Assembly (NCBI RefSeq): GCF_000337515.1
Contig: NZ_AOIQ01000021.1
Span: forward strand, 117,834 to 181,833
Length of the DNA stretch: 64,000 nucleotides
Reading direction: 5' to 3'
Origin: Halovivax asiaticus JCM 14624
GTDB lineage: Archaea; Halobacteriota; Halobacteria; Halobacteriales; Natrialbaceae
In this document: piece after piece, positions 17,757 to 25,990 of the stretch
Position numbering within the stretch: the stretch's first letter is position 1
How the letters are laid out: each line of letters opens with the position of its first letter
The notes under the pieces: model-generated
What the model saw: only the letters and a program-made list of their open reading frames with translations
Told to the model about the DNA's origin: nothing
Databases searched by the model: none
Made by a program: the position numbers and the translations under genes

Positions 17757-17946
17757 TGTAAATCTGCGTCCGCCGGTGTGCCCGATTGTGTATAAGTGTA
17801 CGCGTGTATGCTCGTATGTTCTGGGAGTCACTGATTGCAGCCGGCGTGCTGAACGGCCACCGTCTCGAAGAAATCTTTCTCGGATCTGCAGTTGATTCCA
17901 CAACTTAACCAGTAACTATATTACACGTCACGTCAATTATCCGCAC

Positions 17947-18012
17947 GGAAGCCACGGACTCGCGAGGGGTAGAAATGCCCCGGGTGCTTGGGACACCCGA
18001 GACGTGGCTTCC
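17947..18012. repeat. cloverleaf-like inverted-repeat element
   Basis: A perfect 10-base stem (ggaagccacg at 17947-17956 with cgtggcttcc at 18003-18012) encloses two hairpins: gggg/cccc with a loop of eight bases (17966-17981) and gggtg/caccc with a seven-base loop (17982-17998). The shape resembles a terminus of an IS200/IS605-type element or a MITE derived from one, but no transposase is nearby. It might also be a structured RNA. Confidence 0.5.
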
Positions 18013-18189
18013 AATTCCCTGACGTGGGATCTTGGTAGCCATGTTCCGAAAGACACCTTCGAGACAAAAAGGTCTCGCACGCCCGTTGCCTAGAGAGTCG
18101 TATCGCTATCCGTCGCTTAATTTCGTTTTCGGGGATTGGGGGCCGAGTCACGTCGATCAGTTCGATCGACAGCACTGCGAGGTGCTCGG

Positions 18190-18444
18190 ATGACATCCGT
18201 CGAGCGAGCGCGCGACGGAGCTGGCGATATGTCTCCCGATCGGGAGTGTTATCGGTGTGATCGGGACGTGGCACCAACGCGGCTCTTTCGGCTCGTCGCC
18301 GAGCCGCCGGCCGCGCTTTCGTCCGACTACCAGACCGCGGAGCGGTTTTGCTGCCCGGATTGCGCCGCCGCGATGAACCTCTCCGAGTTTTCCGAGCAAC
18401 TGAAAGCGCGTGCTCGTCGAGGTGTGAAGTCGCTGGAGCGGTGA
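18190..18444 (+). CDS. small zinc-finger-like protein
   Basis: An 84-residue protein with CYRCDRD near residue 17 and CCPDCAAAM about 35 residues later, which together suit a four-Cys zinc site. Haloarchaea have many such short CxxC proteins, some acting in regulation, so a regulatory or structural role is possible but not shown. The ATG at 18190 was chosen; an ATG at 18229 just ahead of the first Cys pair is an alternative. It stands alone, 142 bases before the acyl-CoA synthetase gene and in the same direction. Confidence 0.6.
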   Translation: MTSVERARDGAGDMSPDRECYRCDRDVAPTRLFRLVAEPPAALSSDYQTAERFCCPDCAAAMNLSEFSEQLKARARRGVKSLER

Positions 18445-18586
18445 GTGTGGAGCGAACAACTGTCGACTAACAGCGACTGGCCACCCACGATGGACGGCGC
18501 CATCACCGCCTTCGTTTCACTGCTCGAGTGACAGTACGGCCATCATTCAGGAAAACCCTATCCCCATCGAGGGCGACCAGTGTGCT

Positions 18587-20239
18587 ATGAGCGGATACGA
18601 TCAGACGCTCGAACCGTTTCTGTGGCGTGCGGAAGCCATCCACTCCGACCGGGAGATCGTCGCCCGGACACACGAGGGGATCAACCGGTACACGTACGGC
18701 GAGTACGCGGACCGGGCGCGTCAACTGGCGAACGCGCTCGACGCGCTCGGGATCGAGGAGGGCGACCGGGTCGGGACGTTCTGCTGGAACCACGAGCGCC
18801 ACTTCGAGACGTACTTCGGCGTCCCGAACATGGGCGCGCAGTTGCACACGATCAATCCGCTGCTTCCCGACAGCCACATTCAGTACATCGTCGAGGACGC
18901 GGCCGATCGCGTCATCTTCGTGGATCCGTCGCTGGCGGAGAAGCTCGCTGGGGCGTACGACCCGGACGCCTTCGAGAGCGTCGAGCAGTTCGTCGTGATC
19001 GGTGACGAGGTCCCGGACGTGTCGCTGGAACCGCTGACGGACTACGAGTCGTTCATCGCGGATCAGTCCACGGAGTACGACTGGCCTGACCTCGACCAGG
19101 AGGACATGGCCGGAATGTGCTACACGTCGGGGACGACCGGCAAGCCGAAAGGGGTCGAGTACACCCAGCAGATGATGTGGAGTCACACGATGGCGATGTT
19201 GACTCCGCAGGGGCTGGGGATCGAGGATTCGGACGTCGTCATGCCGATCGTGCCGATGTTCCACGTCAACGCGTGGGGGATGCCGTTCGCTGCGACCGCC
19301 GCGGGGGCGAAGCAGGTGTTCCCGGGACCCGCTCCCGATCCGGCGGACATCGCCCACCTCATCGAGGAGGAGGGTGTCACCATCACCGCGGGCGTGCCGA
19401 CCGTCTGGCTCGGCCTGCTCGAATACGCGAACGAGAACGAGGTCGACCTCTCGTCGCTAGAGCGCGTCGTCATCGGCGGGGCCGCCGCGCCGAAGGCCGT
19501 CATCGAACAGTTCGACGACCTCGGCGTCGAGGTGGTCCACGCGTGGGGCATGACCGAGACCTCGCCGGTCGGCGCCGTCGCCCACCTCACCGACGAGATG
19601 GAGCGCGCTCCCTACGGGACCCAGGTCGACAAGCGGAGTAAGCAGGGCCTCATCGTCCCCGGTCTGGAGTTCAAGGTCGTCGGCGACGATGGCGAGGAGA
19701 TCGCGTGGGACGGTGAAGCCTTTGGCGAGTTGCTGATTCGGGGTCCCTGGGTGACGACGGAGTACCACGAGCGCCCGGAGGCCAACGAGACGGACTTCGA
19801 GGGGTCGTGGCTTCGAACGGGCGACATCGTCACGGTCGACGAGGAGGGCTACATCGAGATCGTCGATCGCGCCGACGACGTCATCAAGTCCGGCGGCGAG
19901 TGGATCTCCTCGCAGGAACTCGAAAACGCCATCATGTCCCACGAATCCGTCTCCGAGGCCGCGGTGATCGGCGTCCCCCACGAGCGCTGGCAGGAGCGCC
20001 CGGTCGCGATGGTCGTCGTCCCCGAGGCCACCGACCGCGACCAGTTGACCGAGGAGCTGAAAGCGATGCTCCGCGAGGAGTACCCGAAGTGGTGGCTCCC
20101 CGATGGCTTCGAGTTCATCGACGAGATCCCCAAGACCGCCACCGGGAAGTTCTCGAAGATGGATCTCCGCGAGCAGTACGCCGGCGAGGAGTTGCTGGAG
20201 GAAGATGCGCCGGCGGACGCCGCTCCTGACGAGGATTGA
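18587..20239 (+). CDS. acyl-CoA synthetase (AMP-forming)
   Basis: A 550-residue enzyme of the ANL superfamily. The P-loop-like YTSGTTGKPKG is near residue 180, the adenine-binding AWGMTETSP near 322, the hinge region is SWLRTGDIVTVDEEGYIEIVDRADDVIKSGGEWIS, and the catalytic Lys lies in KTATGKFSK near the C-terminus. It activates a medium- or long-chain carboxylic acid to acyl-CoA through an acyl-AMP intermediate. The chain length cannot be told from motifs alone. It is the last core gene before the defence island: repeat A begins 35 bases after its stop. Confidence 0.92.
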   Translation: MSGYDQTLEPFLWRAEAIHSDREIVARTHEGINRYTYGEYADRARQLANALDALGIEEGDRVGTFCWNHERHFETYFGVPNMGAQLHTINPLLPDSHIQYIVEDAADRVIFVDPSLAEKLAGAYDPDAFESVEQFVVIGDEVPDVSLEPLTDYESFIADQSTEYDWPDLDQEDMAGMCYTSGTTGKPKGVEYTQQMMWSHTMAMLTPQGLGIEDSDVVMPIVPMFHVNAWGMPFAATAAGAKQVFPGPAPDPADIAHLIEEEGVTITAGVPTVWLGLLEYANENEVDLSSLERVVIGGAAAPKAVIEQFDDLGVEVVHAWGMTETSPVGAVAHLTDEMERAPYGTQVDKRSKQGLIVPGLEFKVVGDDGEEIAWDGEAFGELLIRGPWVTTEYHERPEANETDFEGSWLRTGDIVTVDEEGYIEIVDRADDVIKSGGEWISSQELENAIMSHESVSEAAVIGVPHERWQERPVAMVVVPEATDRDQLTEELKAMLREEYPKWWLPDGFEFIDEIPKTATGKFSKMDLREQYAGEELLEEDAPADAAPDED

Positions 20240-20274
20240 GAGCTAGTCGGTATCCGTCTTCACTGATTCAGAAT

Positions 20275-20291
20275 GCTGGCCTCGGCACTCA
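20275..20291 (+). repeat. direct repeat A-left (island boundary)
   Basis: This 17-base copy (gctggcctcggcactca) is identical to 34853-34869. It overlaps the start of a longer repeat shared with 21061. Its position 35 bases after a core-gene stop fits an integration site in an intergenic space. Confidence 0.6.
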
Positions 20292-20328
20292 CGACTCACA
20301 ATCTATCCATAGTGAATGTGCTTAGCGC
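20285..20328 (+). repeat. 44-bp direct repeat, first copy
   Basis: These 44 bases, beginning gcactcacgactcac, match 21061-21104 with one mismatch (c versus a at position 37). The two copies bracket the small nuclease gene, so that gene may have entered as a cassette of about 776 bases. Confidence 0.8.
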
Positions 20329-20372
20329 GGCTATAGACGCCGCTCAATCCGTAATCCGTTCACTCTATCGTA

Positions 20373-20864
20373 CTACTCTTCGAATGGGTGCCAGTCCCAA
20401 CAATATCCGGGGTCCTCTTCGGGTCTGACTCCTGTGAACGTAACAAATACCCCATGCTCATATCGTAGCTCCTTTTTGTAGGCGGTGATTTTCTCGCGGT
20501 CATACTCTCCTGAGCGCCCCGATTTCTTTGCTTCCACCACCAGCAGGTTATCGTAATGGTCCCCTCTGTTGTGGACGATAATATCTGGATAGACTGTCTT
20601 TGCATCAAGGTCCTCTGGGTCAACGTTATCCGGGATTTTACTCGTGAGGTGCTCCATCGAAACGGCTTTGCTCACCTCATTCTCTCCCACGCGATTATAT
20701 TCTACATCGACGTCCCAGTCTCCGCCGACCTCTTCTTCAAGGTAAACTGCCAATCTATGAGTGATGCTTCTCTCGTTAACATCATACCTCAGTAAGTCAG
20801 TATCATCTTCGATGACTCTCTCAAGAGCCTTCGACAATTTCTGACGTGCTTCTTTTTCGTCCAT
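20373..20864 (-). CDS. PD-(D/E)XK nuclease-like protein
   Basis: A 163-residue protein with the core VYPDIIVHNRG (Asp94) and NLLVVEAKKSG (Glu111, Lys113), the arrangement of PD-(D/E)XK nucleases. The N-terminal NERSITHRLAVYLEEEV segment recurs in small stand-alone restriction-like proteins. The substrate is unknown; foreign DNA cleavage is the natural guess in this setting. It lies alone between two copies of a 44-bp repeat, in the opposite direction to the acyl-CoA synthetase. Confidence 0.7.
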   Translation of the reverse strand: MDEKEARQKLSKALERVIEDDTDLLRYDVNERSITHRLAVYLEEEVGGDWDVDVEYNRVGENEVSKAVSMEHLTSKIPDNVDPEDLDAKTVYPDIIVHNRGDHYDNLLVVEAKKSGRSGEYDREKITAYKKELRYEHGVFVTFTGVRPEEDPGYCWDWHPFEE

Positions 20865-21060
20865 GACCTGATCATAGGTAGTCCTGTTTGTTCAAGAGGT
20901 GGGTATTGAAGTGGTGGAGACGTTCTCCAGCGGGACGTGGTCTGATTCACAGTGTCGATGTACTCCAGTGGTGAATCCAAAACTGACCGAGGCCTCTGGA
21001 TACCAAGGCCCCAGACAAACCCTCCCATTTCGTGCTCTGACCGCCAAAATCGGGGCCACT

Positions 21061-21104
21061 GCACTCACGACTCACAATCTATCCATAGTGAATGTGATTA
21101 GCGC
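21061..21104 (+). repeat. 44-bp direct repeat, second copy
   Basis: This is the partner of 20285-20328. The six or so bases before it (ggccactg) also resemble the ggcctcgg of repeat A and of the right boundary repeat, so all three sites share a common core ending in gcactca. Confidence 0.8.
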
Positions 21105-21138
21105 CTCTGTCGAGCCTGCTGATGCTCTCGTTCCCGAA

Positions 21139-22518
21139 TTAATCTAGCTTATCGAATAGCAACAGGATGATGATTTCAATGGGGACGATTATCGCAACTG
21201 CGATGAGGAACGTTGAGACAGGCCCTTCGGCCGACGTTAAGACATTCACTCCCTGAACTACACCAACCACTGTCAGTACCAATGTTAGGACAACGACCGA
21301 TATCTGCAATCTCCGATTGGATTTTTGATTTTCTGTGTTCAGTACCGTCGAACCAGCTTGTACCCTGTCGCTGAAATAGTTAGCAACGTTCTGATATCGG
21401 CTGTTGAGTTGGTCAACCCTCTCGGAGATGGTTTCGTACTCTTGGTGCATTTCGTCTGACAAGCGATGAAACAGCGACCTGTTATCGACACTTGCACCTA
21501 TCTTACTCGGAGTGCTTACTTGGCGTTCGTATGCTTGTCCTGGCTTATCAGAGCGTTCAATCCTGTTAAAGAGGTTCTCGATTTCGTCGCGGTCATCTAC
21601 TATTTCAGAATGAAGTTCAAACCACCTATCATGAAGGTCACGTAATTCCGATTGCTCGGTGGCTATTTTATCAACATCAAAGTCATCAGTCAGTGACCAA
21701 TCTGTCTCAGACGCACTATCAACATCGTCGGCAATGTCCAGTAGTTTCTCTTTCTGGTTTTGCTGCCAGTGATGAGCCTTCGTGTATACTGAAAGCGGTA
21801 TCAAATACTCATTCAACCATTCTACATCCAGATTCCCCTCTGGAATCTGCTCTCGGCATTCAATCGCTACAAACTCATCCCATACGTCGCTAACACTGGT
21901 GGGCGAAAGAAGAAACGAATCCTGTACCATCGACACGTAGGACTCTGGGTCGTACCCAAATTGGTCCAGCAGGTCCGAATTGAAATCCCCCCATCTTCGC
22001 AGGTCAAGGTGGTCGGTGTTCACTCTGATTGGTTCATCATCCTCTGGAATTACTCGAATTATATTTGACGTACCCAACACCTCTACTCCTCTGAACACTT
22101 CTTGCTGAAACTCGTCTAAGTCAGAACGAGCGTCTCTCAGTGTTAGTGGAATGTGTCGCTGACGGTGAGGCAGCATATCTGTTGCATAAGAGGGGAATTC
22201 CGCCGATAGGACTACGTCAGTTATTGACTCTGTTTGATTGAGTAAGCAGATATCTCCTTCCTCGAAGTCTAGTTCATAGAAATCCGTAATTTCGAACCTA
22301 TCGAATCCACGCTCTACACTCCATCTTTGCCTACCTCCAATAGCGCCAATGCTTCCTCCGCCCCCAATAGCACCAATATCACCGTCGATATCTTGTACGA
22401 TAGTATCTTTGACCGTTTCTCTATCCTCGAACTTGATATGGCATATTCGGATTAGCTGTACTGAGTCGAGTTCTACTGTTGGAGATTGCCCAAACATAGT
22501 GAGAAAACTATTAGACAC
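21139..22518 (-). CDS. coiled-coil protein with two C-terminal membrane helices
   Basis: A 459-residue protein I cannot assign. The N-terminal part (1-170) is beta-rich and has a Gly-rich repeat GDIGAIGGGGSIGAIGG near residue 47. Residues about 230-400 are largely helical with coiled-coil spacing (HDRWFELHSEIVDDRDEIENLFNRI and DEMHQEYETISERVDQL). Two membrane helices end it (SVVVLTLVLTVVGVVQGVN and FLIAVAIIVPIEIIILLLF). It is last in an operon with a GHKL ATPase-protease, a zinc ribbon, Mrr and a small protein; its start overlaps the small gene by eight bases. A membrane effector or anchor role in that system is an inference. Confidence 0.75.
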   Translation of the reverse strand: MSNSFLTMFGQSPTVELDSVQLIRICHIKFEDRETVKDTIVQDIDGDIGAIGGGGSIGAIGGRQRWSVERGFDRFEITDFYELDFEEGDICLLNQTESITDVVLSAEFPSYATDMLPHRQRHIPLTLRDARSDLDEFQQEVFRGVEVLGTSNIIRVIPEDDEPIRVNTDHLDLRRWGDFNSDLLDQFGYDPESYVSMVQDSFLLSPTSVSDVWDEFVAIECREQIPEGNLDVEWLNEYLIPLSVYTKAHHWQQNQKEKLLDIADDVDSASETDWSLTDDFDVDKIATEQSELRDLHDRWFELHSEIVDDRDEIENLFNRIERSDKPGQAYERQVSTPSKIGASVDNRSLFHRLSDEMHQEYETISERVDQLNSRYQNVANYFSDRVQAGSTVLNTENQKSNRRLQISVVVLTLVLTVVGVVQGVNVLTSAEGPVSTFLIAVAIIVPIEIIILLLFDKLD

Positions 22519-22705
22519 TCAGTGTTCCGTCGGTGTTAGAATATCCCTCACACTTTTCGAATCTTATTGTGGTTGCCTGTCTTTCTGACCCCAGAAATCG
22601 AGCCGCTTCTGCCTCGATGCTCAGCCCACACTCGGTCTCGATATTTTCACCTTTGGCCTCAATATCATGGTAACGGTCTCCAGAAGGGGGAACGAATACA
22701 CGCAT
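22511..22705 (-). CDS. small hypothetical protein of the ATPase-protease operon
   Basis: A 64-residue protein (MRVFVPPSGDRYHDIEAKGENIETECG...) with no recognised domain. It starts two bases after the Mrr gene ends and overlaps the membrane protein gene by eight bases, so it is clearly part of the operon. Its two Cys are far apart. Tight packing on both sides is the main evidence that it is real. Confidence 0.6.
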   Translation of the reverse strand: MRVFVPPSGDRYHDIEAKGENIETECGLSIEAEAARFLGSERQATTIRFEKCEGYSNTDGTLSV

Positions 22706-22707
22706 TC

Positions 22708-23718
22708 TTACTCCTCCAGAGGCGGGTCTTGTGATGGGATATAGACCTGCTTCAACGGGACTGTTGCCTGATACTCGGGATCGAGGGCGTCGTAGTGTTG
22801 AATCAGGAGGTCAATGAACTCATCCCGGTCAATGAGCGTGACTCGTTGTTCGGCATTCCGTGCTGCTTCCTGTGCCTCACTGGTATAGCCACCAGTCGAC
22901 ACGAACAGGCCCCGTTCGCCGTTCCCGAGGGTTCCGGTGAACGCTCGCATGTCCGGCGACCCAACCTTCGACTGCTGGCGCTTGACCTGAGCTTTGATAT
23001 ACGGCTCTTCGAATCCCAATGAATCGGGGTGAGCGACCACGTCGATACCGCGGTCCTGACTGTCTCGCGTCTTCTTCGCGTGGTATCCCATCGCTCGTAG
23101 GACTGCGGCGACCAATTCCTCGAAGACGAATGGGTCCATGTTCGCCAGAATGTCGGAGATGAGTTCGTCTGCCTGGTTTTCAACTTCGTCGACGAATGGG
23201 ACAGTGTCCTCCTCGTCCTCGCCCTCATCGGGTGTCTCCCCGCTTAGAACGCCTGTGATTTCAATAGCGCAGCTGTCAAGCGAGAACACCGTGAGCGTGC
23301 TTCCGAGCGTGTTTTTCGTCGAGGTCGTGAACTCGTCACGGGAAACCGTGTCTTCCCATTCGACACGCCTGACGTGTGGATATCCCGGTGGGTGGTCGCC
23401 TGGTTTCCACTCGTACCCACTAGTGACCTCCCCGATGAGATACTCGCGCTCCGTCTTGTCGTAACTCAGAACCAGATGCCCCTTCTCCATCTCGAGCGCG
23501 AATCGGTTCACCTGTCCTGCATTCTGGGCGATACGTCGGCTGTTATGTTCGGAATACTCGTCGGTCGAATTGAATCGGGCCTTCATCTCTTCGTAGGATC
23601 GGACATCGGATACGTCCCCGAGTTCTTCCCATCCGATAGCGACCAGCGAACGAGACTCGAATTCGTCTACTAACTCGTTGTCGTTCCCGGCCCGAACCAT
23701 GAACGCATGCTCTGCCAT
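22708..23718 (-). CDS. Mrr-type restriction endonuclease
   Basis: A 336-residue protein from ATG 23718 (a TTG nine bases upstream is in frame). The N-terminal half begins MAEHAFMVRAGNDNELVDEF, a domain seen on other Mrr-like proteins. The C-terminal half has the Mrr core: FVFEELVAAVLRAMGY, then DRGIDVVAH (Asp226) and IKAQVKRQ (Gln244, Lys246), followed by TGTLGNGERGLFVSTGGYT. Mrr enzymes cut DNA, often modified DNA. It lies between the zinc-ribbon gene upstream and two small or membrane genes downstream, all on one strand. Confidence 0.85.
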   Translation of the reverse strand: MAEHAFMVRAGNDNELVDEFESRSLVAIGWEELGDVSDVRSYEEMKARFNSTDEYSEHNSRRIAQNAGQVNRFALEMEKGHLVLSYDKTEREYLIGEVTSGYEWKPGDHPPGYPHVRRVEWEDTVSRDEFTTSTKNTLGSTLTVFSLDSCAIEITGVLSGETPDEGEDEEDTVPFVDEVENQADELISDILANMDPFVFEELVAAVLRAMGYHAKKTRDSQDRGIDVVAHPDSLGFEEPYIKAQVKRQQSKVGSPDMRAFTGTLGNGERGLFVSTGGYTSEAQEAARNAEQRVTLIDRDEFIDLLIQHYDALDPEYQATVPLKQVYIPSQDPPLEE

Positions 23719-23791
23719 ATTACCCAAACTATTGCGAACATCGAATTATCAATGTTCGCATGCTCTACTATCTCCGACAAGTCCGAGATGG

Positions 23792-23908
23792 CTATGCGTG
23801 GAAGCTATCGCCGCAGTTTCGACAAGTTGCCCATCCACCTTGCTTCACTTTCTGCTTCTCGCCGCACTCGGGGCACTCACGCCAGACGGAGCGGTTGTGA
23901 TAACTCAT
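23792..23908 (-). CDS. 38-residue zinc-ribbon protein
   Basis: A short gene that is easy to miss. The frame starts with ATG at 23908, inside the TAATG that ends the upstream ATPase gene, and stops at 23792. The peptide begins MSYHNRSVWRECPECGEK and ends CRNCGDSFHA, so it has CxxC-x13-CxxC, a complete zinc ribbon. Translational coupling with the upstream gene and perfect Cys spacing argue that it is expressed. It could bind nucleic acid or help assemble the neighbouring proteins; this is unproven. Confidence 0.7.
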   Translation of the reverse strand: MSYHNRSVWRECPECGEKQKVKQGGWATCRNCGDSFHA

Positions 23909-25305
23909 TAATTGCTGATAGCCGCTTCTGCGACCTCGCCTAGCAGGCCTGTCAGTGCATCCTCGAACGGTTTCGAGAGGTCAGGTGCTCCTCCACTTCT
24001 CGGGTGTGCGACTTCGTGGAGCAACGTGCTGGCGAAATCTCGAACGCTGTTTAGTTGCTGACGTCGAATGACAATACGCTGTTCATTTCCATCCCAGACT
24101 CCATTTGCCATCTCGCCTCGCTCGGTCATTCGAATCGTCTCTGACACCCGTATCTTCTCTACAGGTGGGTTATTGAGGAGGTCGAGAATATCGTCCCTGC
24201 AATTCCACACCTCGCGCTCGTCCTCTGTCATTTCGTCCTCGGGGACCCAGTCGTACTCGAAACTCTCGTTGTACTCTTCGAGATACGTGCCAACGTCACG
24301 AAGGCGATTCCCCTCGGAATCTCGCTCGTCCTGGATCTCGTTACGGATGTTCTCGGGGACAGTGACGACTCGATACCCGTCTCTACGGGCATGGTTGAGC
24401 AGGTCCGCGTTCGAGTGTAGCTCATCCACGGTCGCAAATACAACGTCGTCCCGTTCGTTCAGGAGCTTTACCGCGTGCAGACGAATCGGTTTCCAATTCA
24501 CTTCATCGTGGGTTGTTCCATCCGTGAAGTTCTCGAAATCGTCGACAAGCCGCTGAGCGACTTCTGTGGTTTCACACTCCCGTAGAATATCTTTCACCCG
24601 CGAACTATAGGCTGTGCGCCCAACGTTTGAACGCTCCCGATTCAGGGCGTCTCGGACCTGCTTCGTCGTCTTCGTGATGTTGTAGCTGAAAAGGAAGTTC
24701 TCCTCGGTAGCGACCTTGAGCCCAGTAACGTAGATACGGGAATCCTCGCCTGCGGGGGAAGCGTAGACCTCTCCGAACTTGGTTTCCTCCAAGAGCTCGT
24801 CGTCGGTAAAGCGAAGAAAGTTGCTTTTGGCCTGATCGATTTGAGACTCCGTGATGCCATCGAGAACCACGTCCGTTCCATCGATATCACGCTCAGGCGG
24901 ATAGATGAGCCCGTGCAGTGTCTCAATGTCTTCGAAATCCGCCTTAGGCGCTTTCTCGACGGTTATTGTCTCGTGCTTCGAGTGAATGGTTACGTCGACC
25001 CCGTTACGGTAGAACGTCGCCAGCGCGTCCTTCAACCCAACGCCGAATTTGCCGATTACCTTGTCCGGGTTGTTCAGCTTCTCCTCGTCCTCGTTCTGCG
25101 TGAGGTGCTCGTGGCGTAGCCCTCGACCGTTATCCCGGATGTGCCATCTCCCCTGGTCGTCTTCATAGATTTCTACTTCACTCGTTTCTGTGAGGGCCTG
25201 TTCGTCGAGGGCGTTAGCGATTACCTCTCGGGCTGCATCTGCGACACCCCACGCCTCTAGCACCTCCTCCATGTTGAGGTCGAATTTTCGTGCCTGTTCG
25301 GACAT
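23908..25305 (-). CDS. GHKL ATPase fused to an HExxH metalloprotease-like domain
   Basis: A 465-residue protein with the ATP-binding motifs of the HSP90/MutL/MORC group: N-box AAREVIANALDEQ (Glu27, Asn31, Asp34), DNGRG (58-62) and GKFGVG (85-90). A middle region of about 300 residues has no clear family likeness. The C-terminus contains STLLHEVAHPRSGG with HEVAH at 430-434, and Glu448 or Glu457 could be the third zinc ligand. GHKL ATPases change shape on ATP binding, so nucleotide-gated proteolysis is a reasonable model. It heads an operon with a zinc ribbon, Mrr, a small protein and a membrane protein. I know no named defence system of this composition. Confidence 0.75.
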   Translation of the reverse strand: MSEQARKFDLNMEEVLEAWGVADAAREVIANALDEQALTETSEVEIYEDDQGRWHIRDNGRGLRHEHLTQNEDEEKLNNPDKVIGKFGVGLKDALATFYRNGVDVTIHSKHETITVEKAPKADFEDIETLHGLIYPPERDIDGTDVVLDGITESQIDQAKSNFLRFTDDELLEETKFGEVYASPAGEDSRIYVTGLKVATEENFLFSYNITKTTKQVRDALNRERSNVGRTAYSSRVKDILRECETTEVAQRLVDDFENFTDGTTHDEVNWKPIRLHAVKLLNERDDVVFATVDELHSNADLLNHARRDGYRVVTVPENIRNEIQDERDSEGNRLRDVGTYLEEYNESFEYDWVPEDEMTEDEREVWNCRDDILDLLNNPPVEKIRVSETIRMTERGEMANGVWDGNEQRIVIRRQQLNSVRDFASTLLHEVAHPRSGGAPDLSKPFEDALTGLLGEVAEAAISN

Positions 25306-25412
25306 ATACTCCCCCTTGGATCGGAATAGTCTTGAAAATTAGACAACCACTGTGAAAGTGAAATCGACCTAATCGCCGATAATGACGGCTCGTATTCTCA
25401 AAATCACCTACT

Positions 25413-25943
25413 TTATCCGAAATACCGACTTGCTCCTGGAAGACCCCTCTCCTGAGCAGTATCGGCGTAGATTCCCTTTCTGGTGTAGATATCTGGTTTA
25501 TAGTACAGCGTTTCCTCTATCCCGCACTTATTTCTCAGCAATTCGCGGACTCGAAAGACATCCTCTTTGTCGAAGTAGTTGGGTGTATAGACGACGATGA
25601 CATGGTTACCTCGATTCTCTTCTTCGCGACCATATTTGGCTGTCACCTTTGCTGAGTAGATTTCGTTCTCTTTGACCAACTCGGTCACGTAGCCCCAGAC
25701 GTCGTCGATCTCGGCGGGTTTGAGGAACACGTTCCACTTCCCAGAAAGTGATGTCGGGGAATCGTGTTGAAGCGCTTCTTCGTCTAATTCCCGAACAGTG
25801 TCGTTATCAGACTCTGGTATGTCGTTCGCTGTCATGTCTTTTTGCTTCAGAACATCGTGAGCCTCATAGTAGTCTTGCCTGTCGCCTTGAGCGTAAATCC
25901 AATATTGCTCTACCTCTTCGGATGGGGGGTGTGTGCCGGCCAT
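25413..25943 (-). CDS. DUF1917-like protein (putative phosphothreonine-lyase fold)
   Basis: A 176-residue protein from ATG 25943, the start that gives a compact polar N-terminus. SGKWNVFLKPAEIDDVWGYV, then EIYSAKVTAKYG, HVIVVYTPNYFDKEDVFRVRELL and LYYKPDIYTRKGIY match the pattern of the DUF1917/Bles03 group, which has been likened to OspF-type phosphothreonine lyases. Whether it is a lyase is unknown. The 5' end faces the exonuclease gene, so the two are divergent and share a 47-base gap. The assignment is from remembered family pattern. Confidence 0.55.
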   Translation of the reverse strand: MAGTHPPSEEVEQYWIYAQGDRQDYYEAHDVLKQKDMTANDIPESDNDTVRELDEEALQHDSPTSLSGKWNVFLKPAEIDDVWGYVTELVKENEIYSAKVTAKYGREEENRGNHVIVVYTPNYFDKEDVFRVRELLRNKCGIEETLYYKPDIYTRKGIYADTAQERGLPGASRYFG

Positions 25944-25990
25944 GCTACTGCAATTGTAACTCACCGGTTTCAATCCCGCTACCACCGACC

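Noticed and set aside
17933-18277. Open frame of 114 codons on the minus strand
   Set aside because: It covers the cloverleaf-like inverted repeat and overlaps the Cys4 gene on the other strand; its composition and lack of family likeness argue against a protein.
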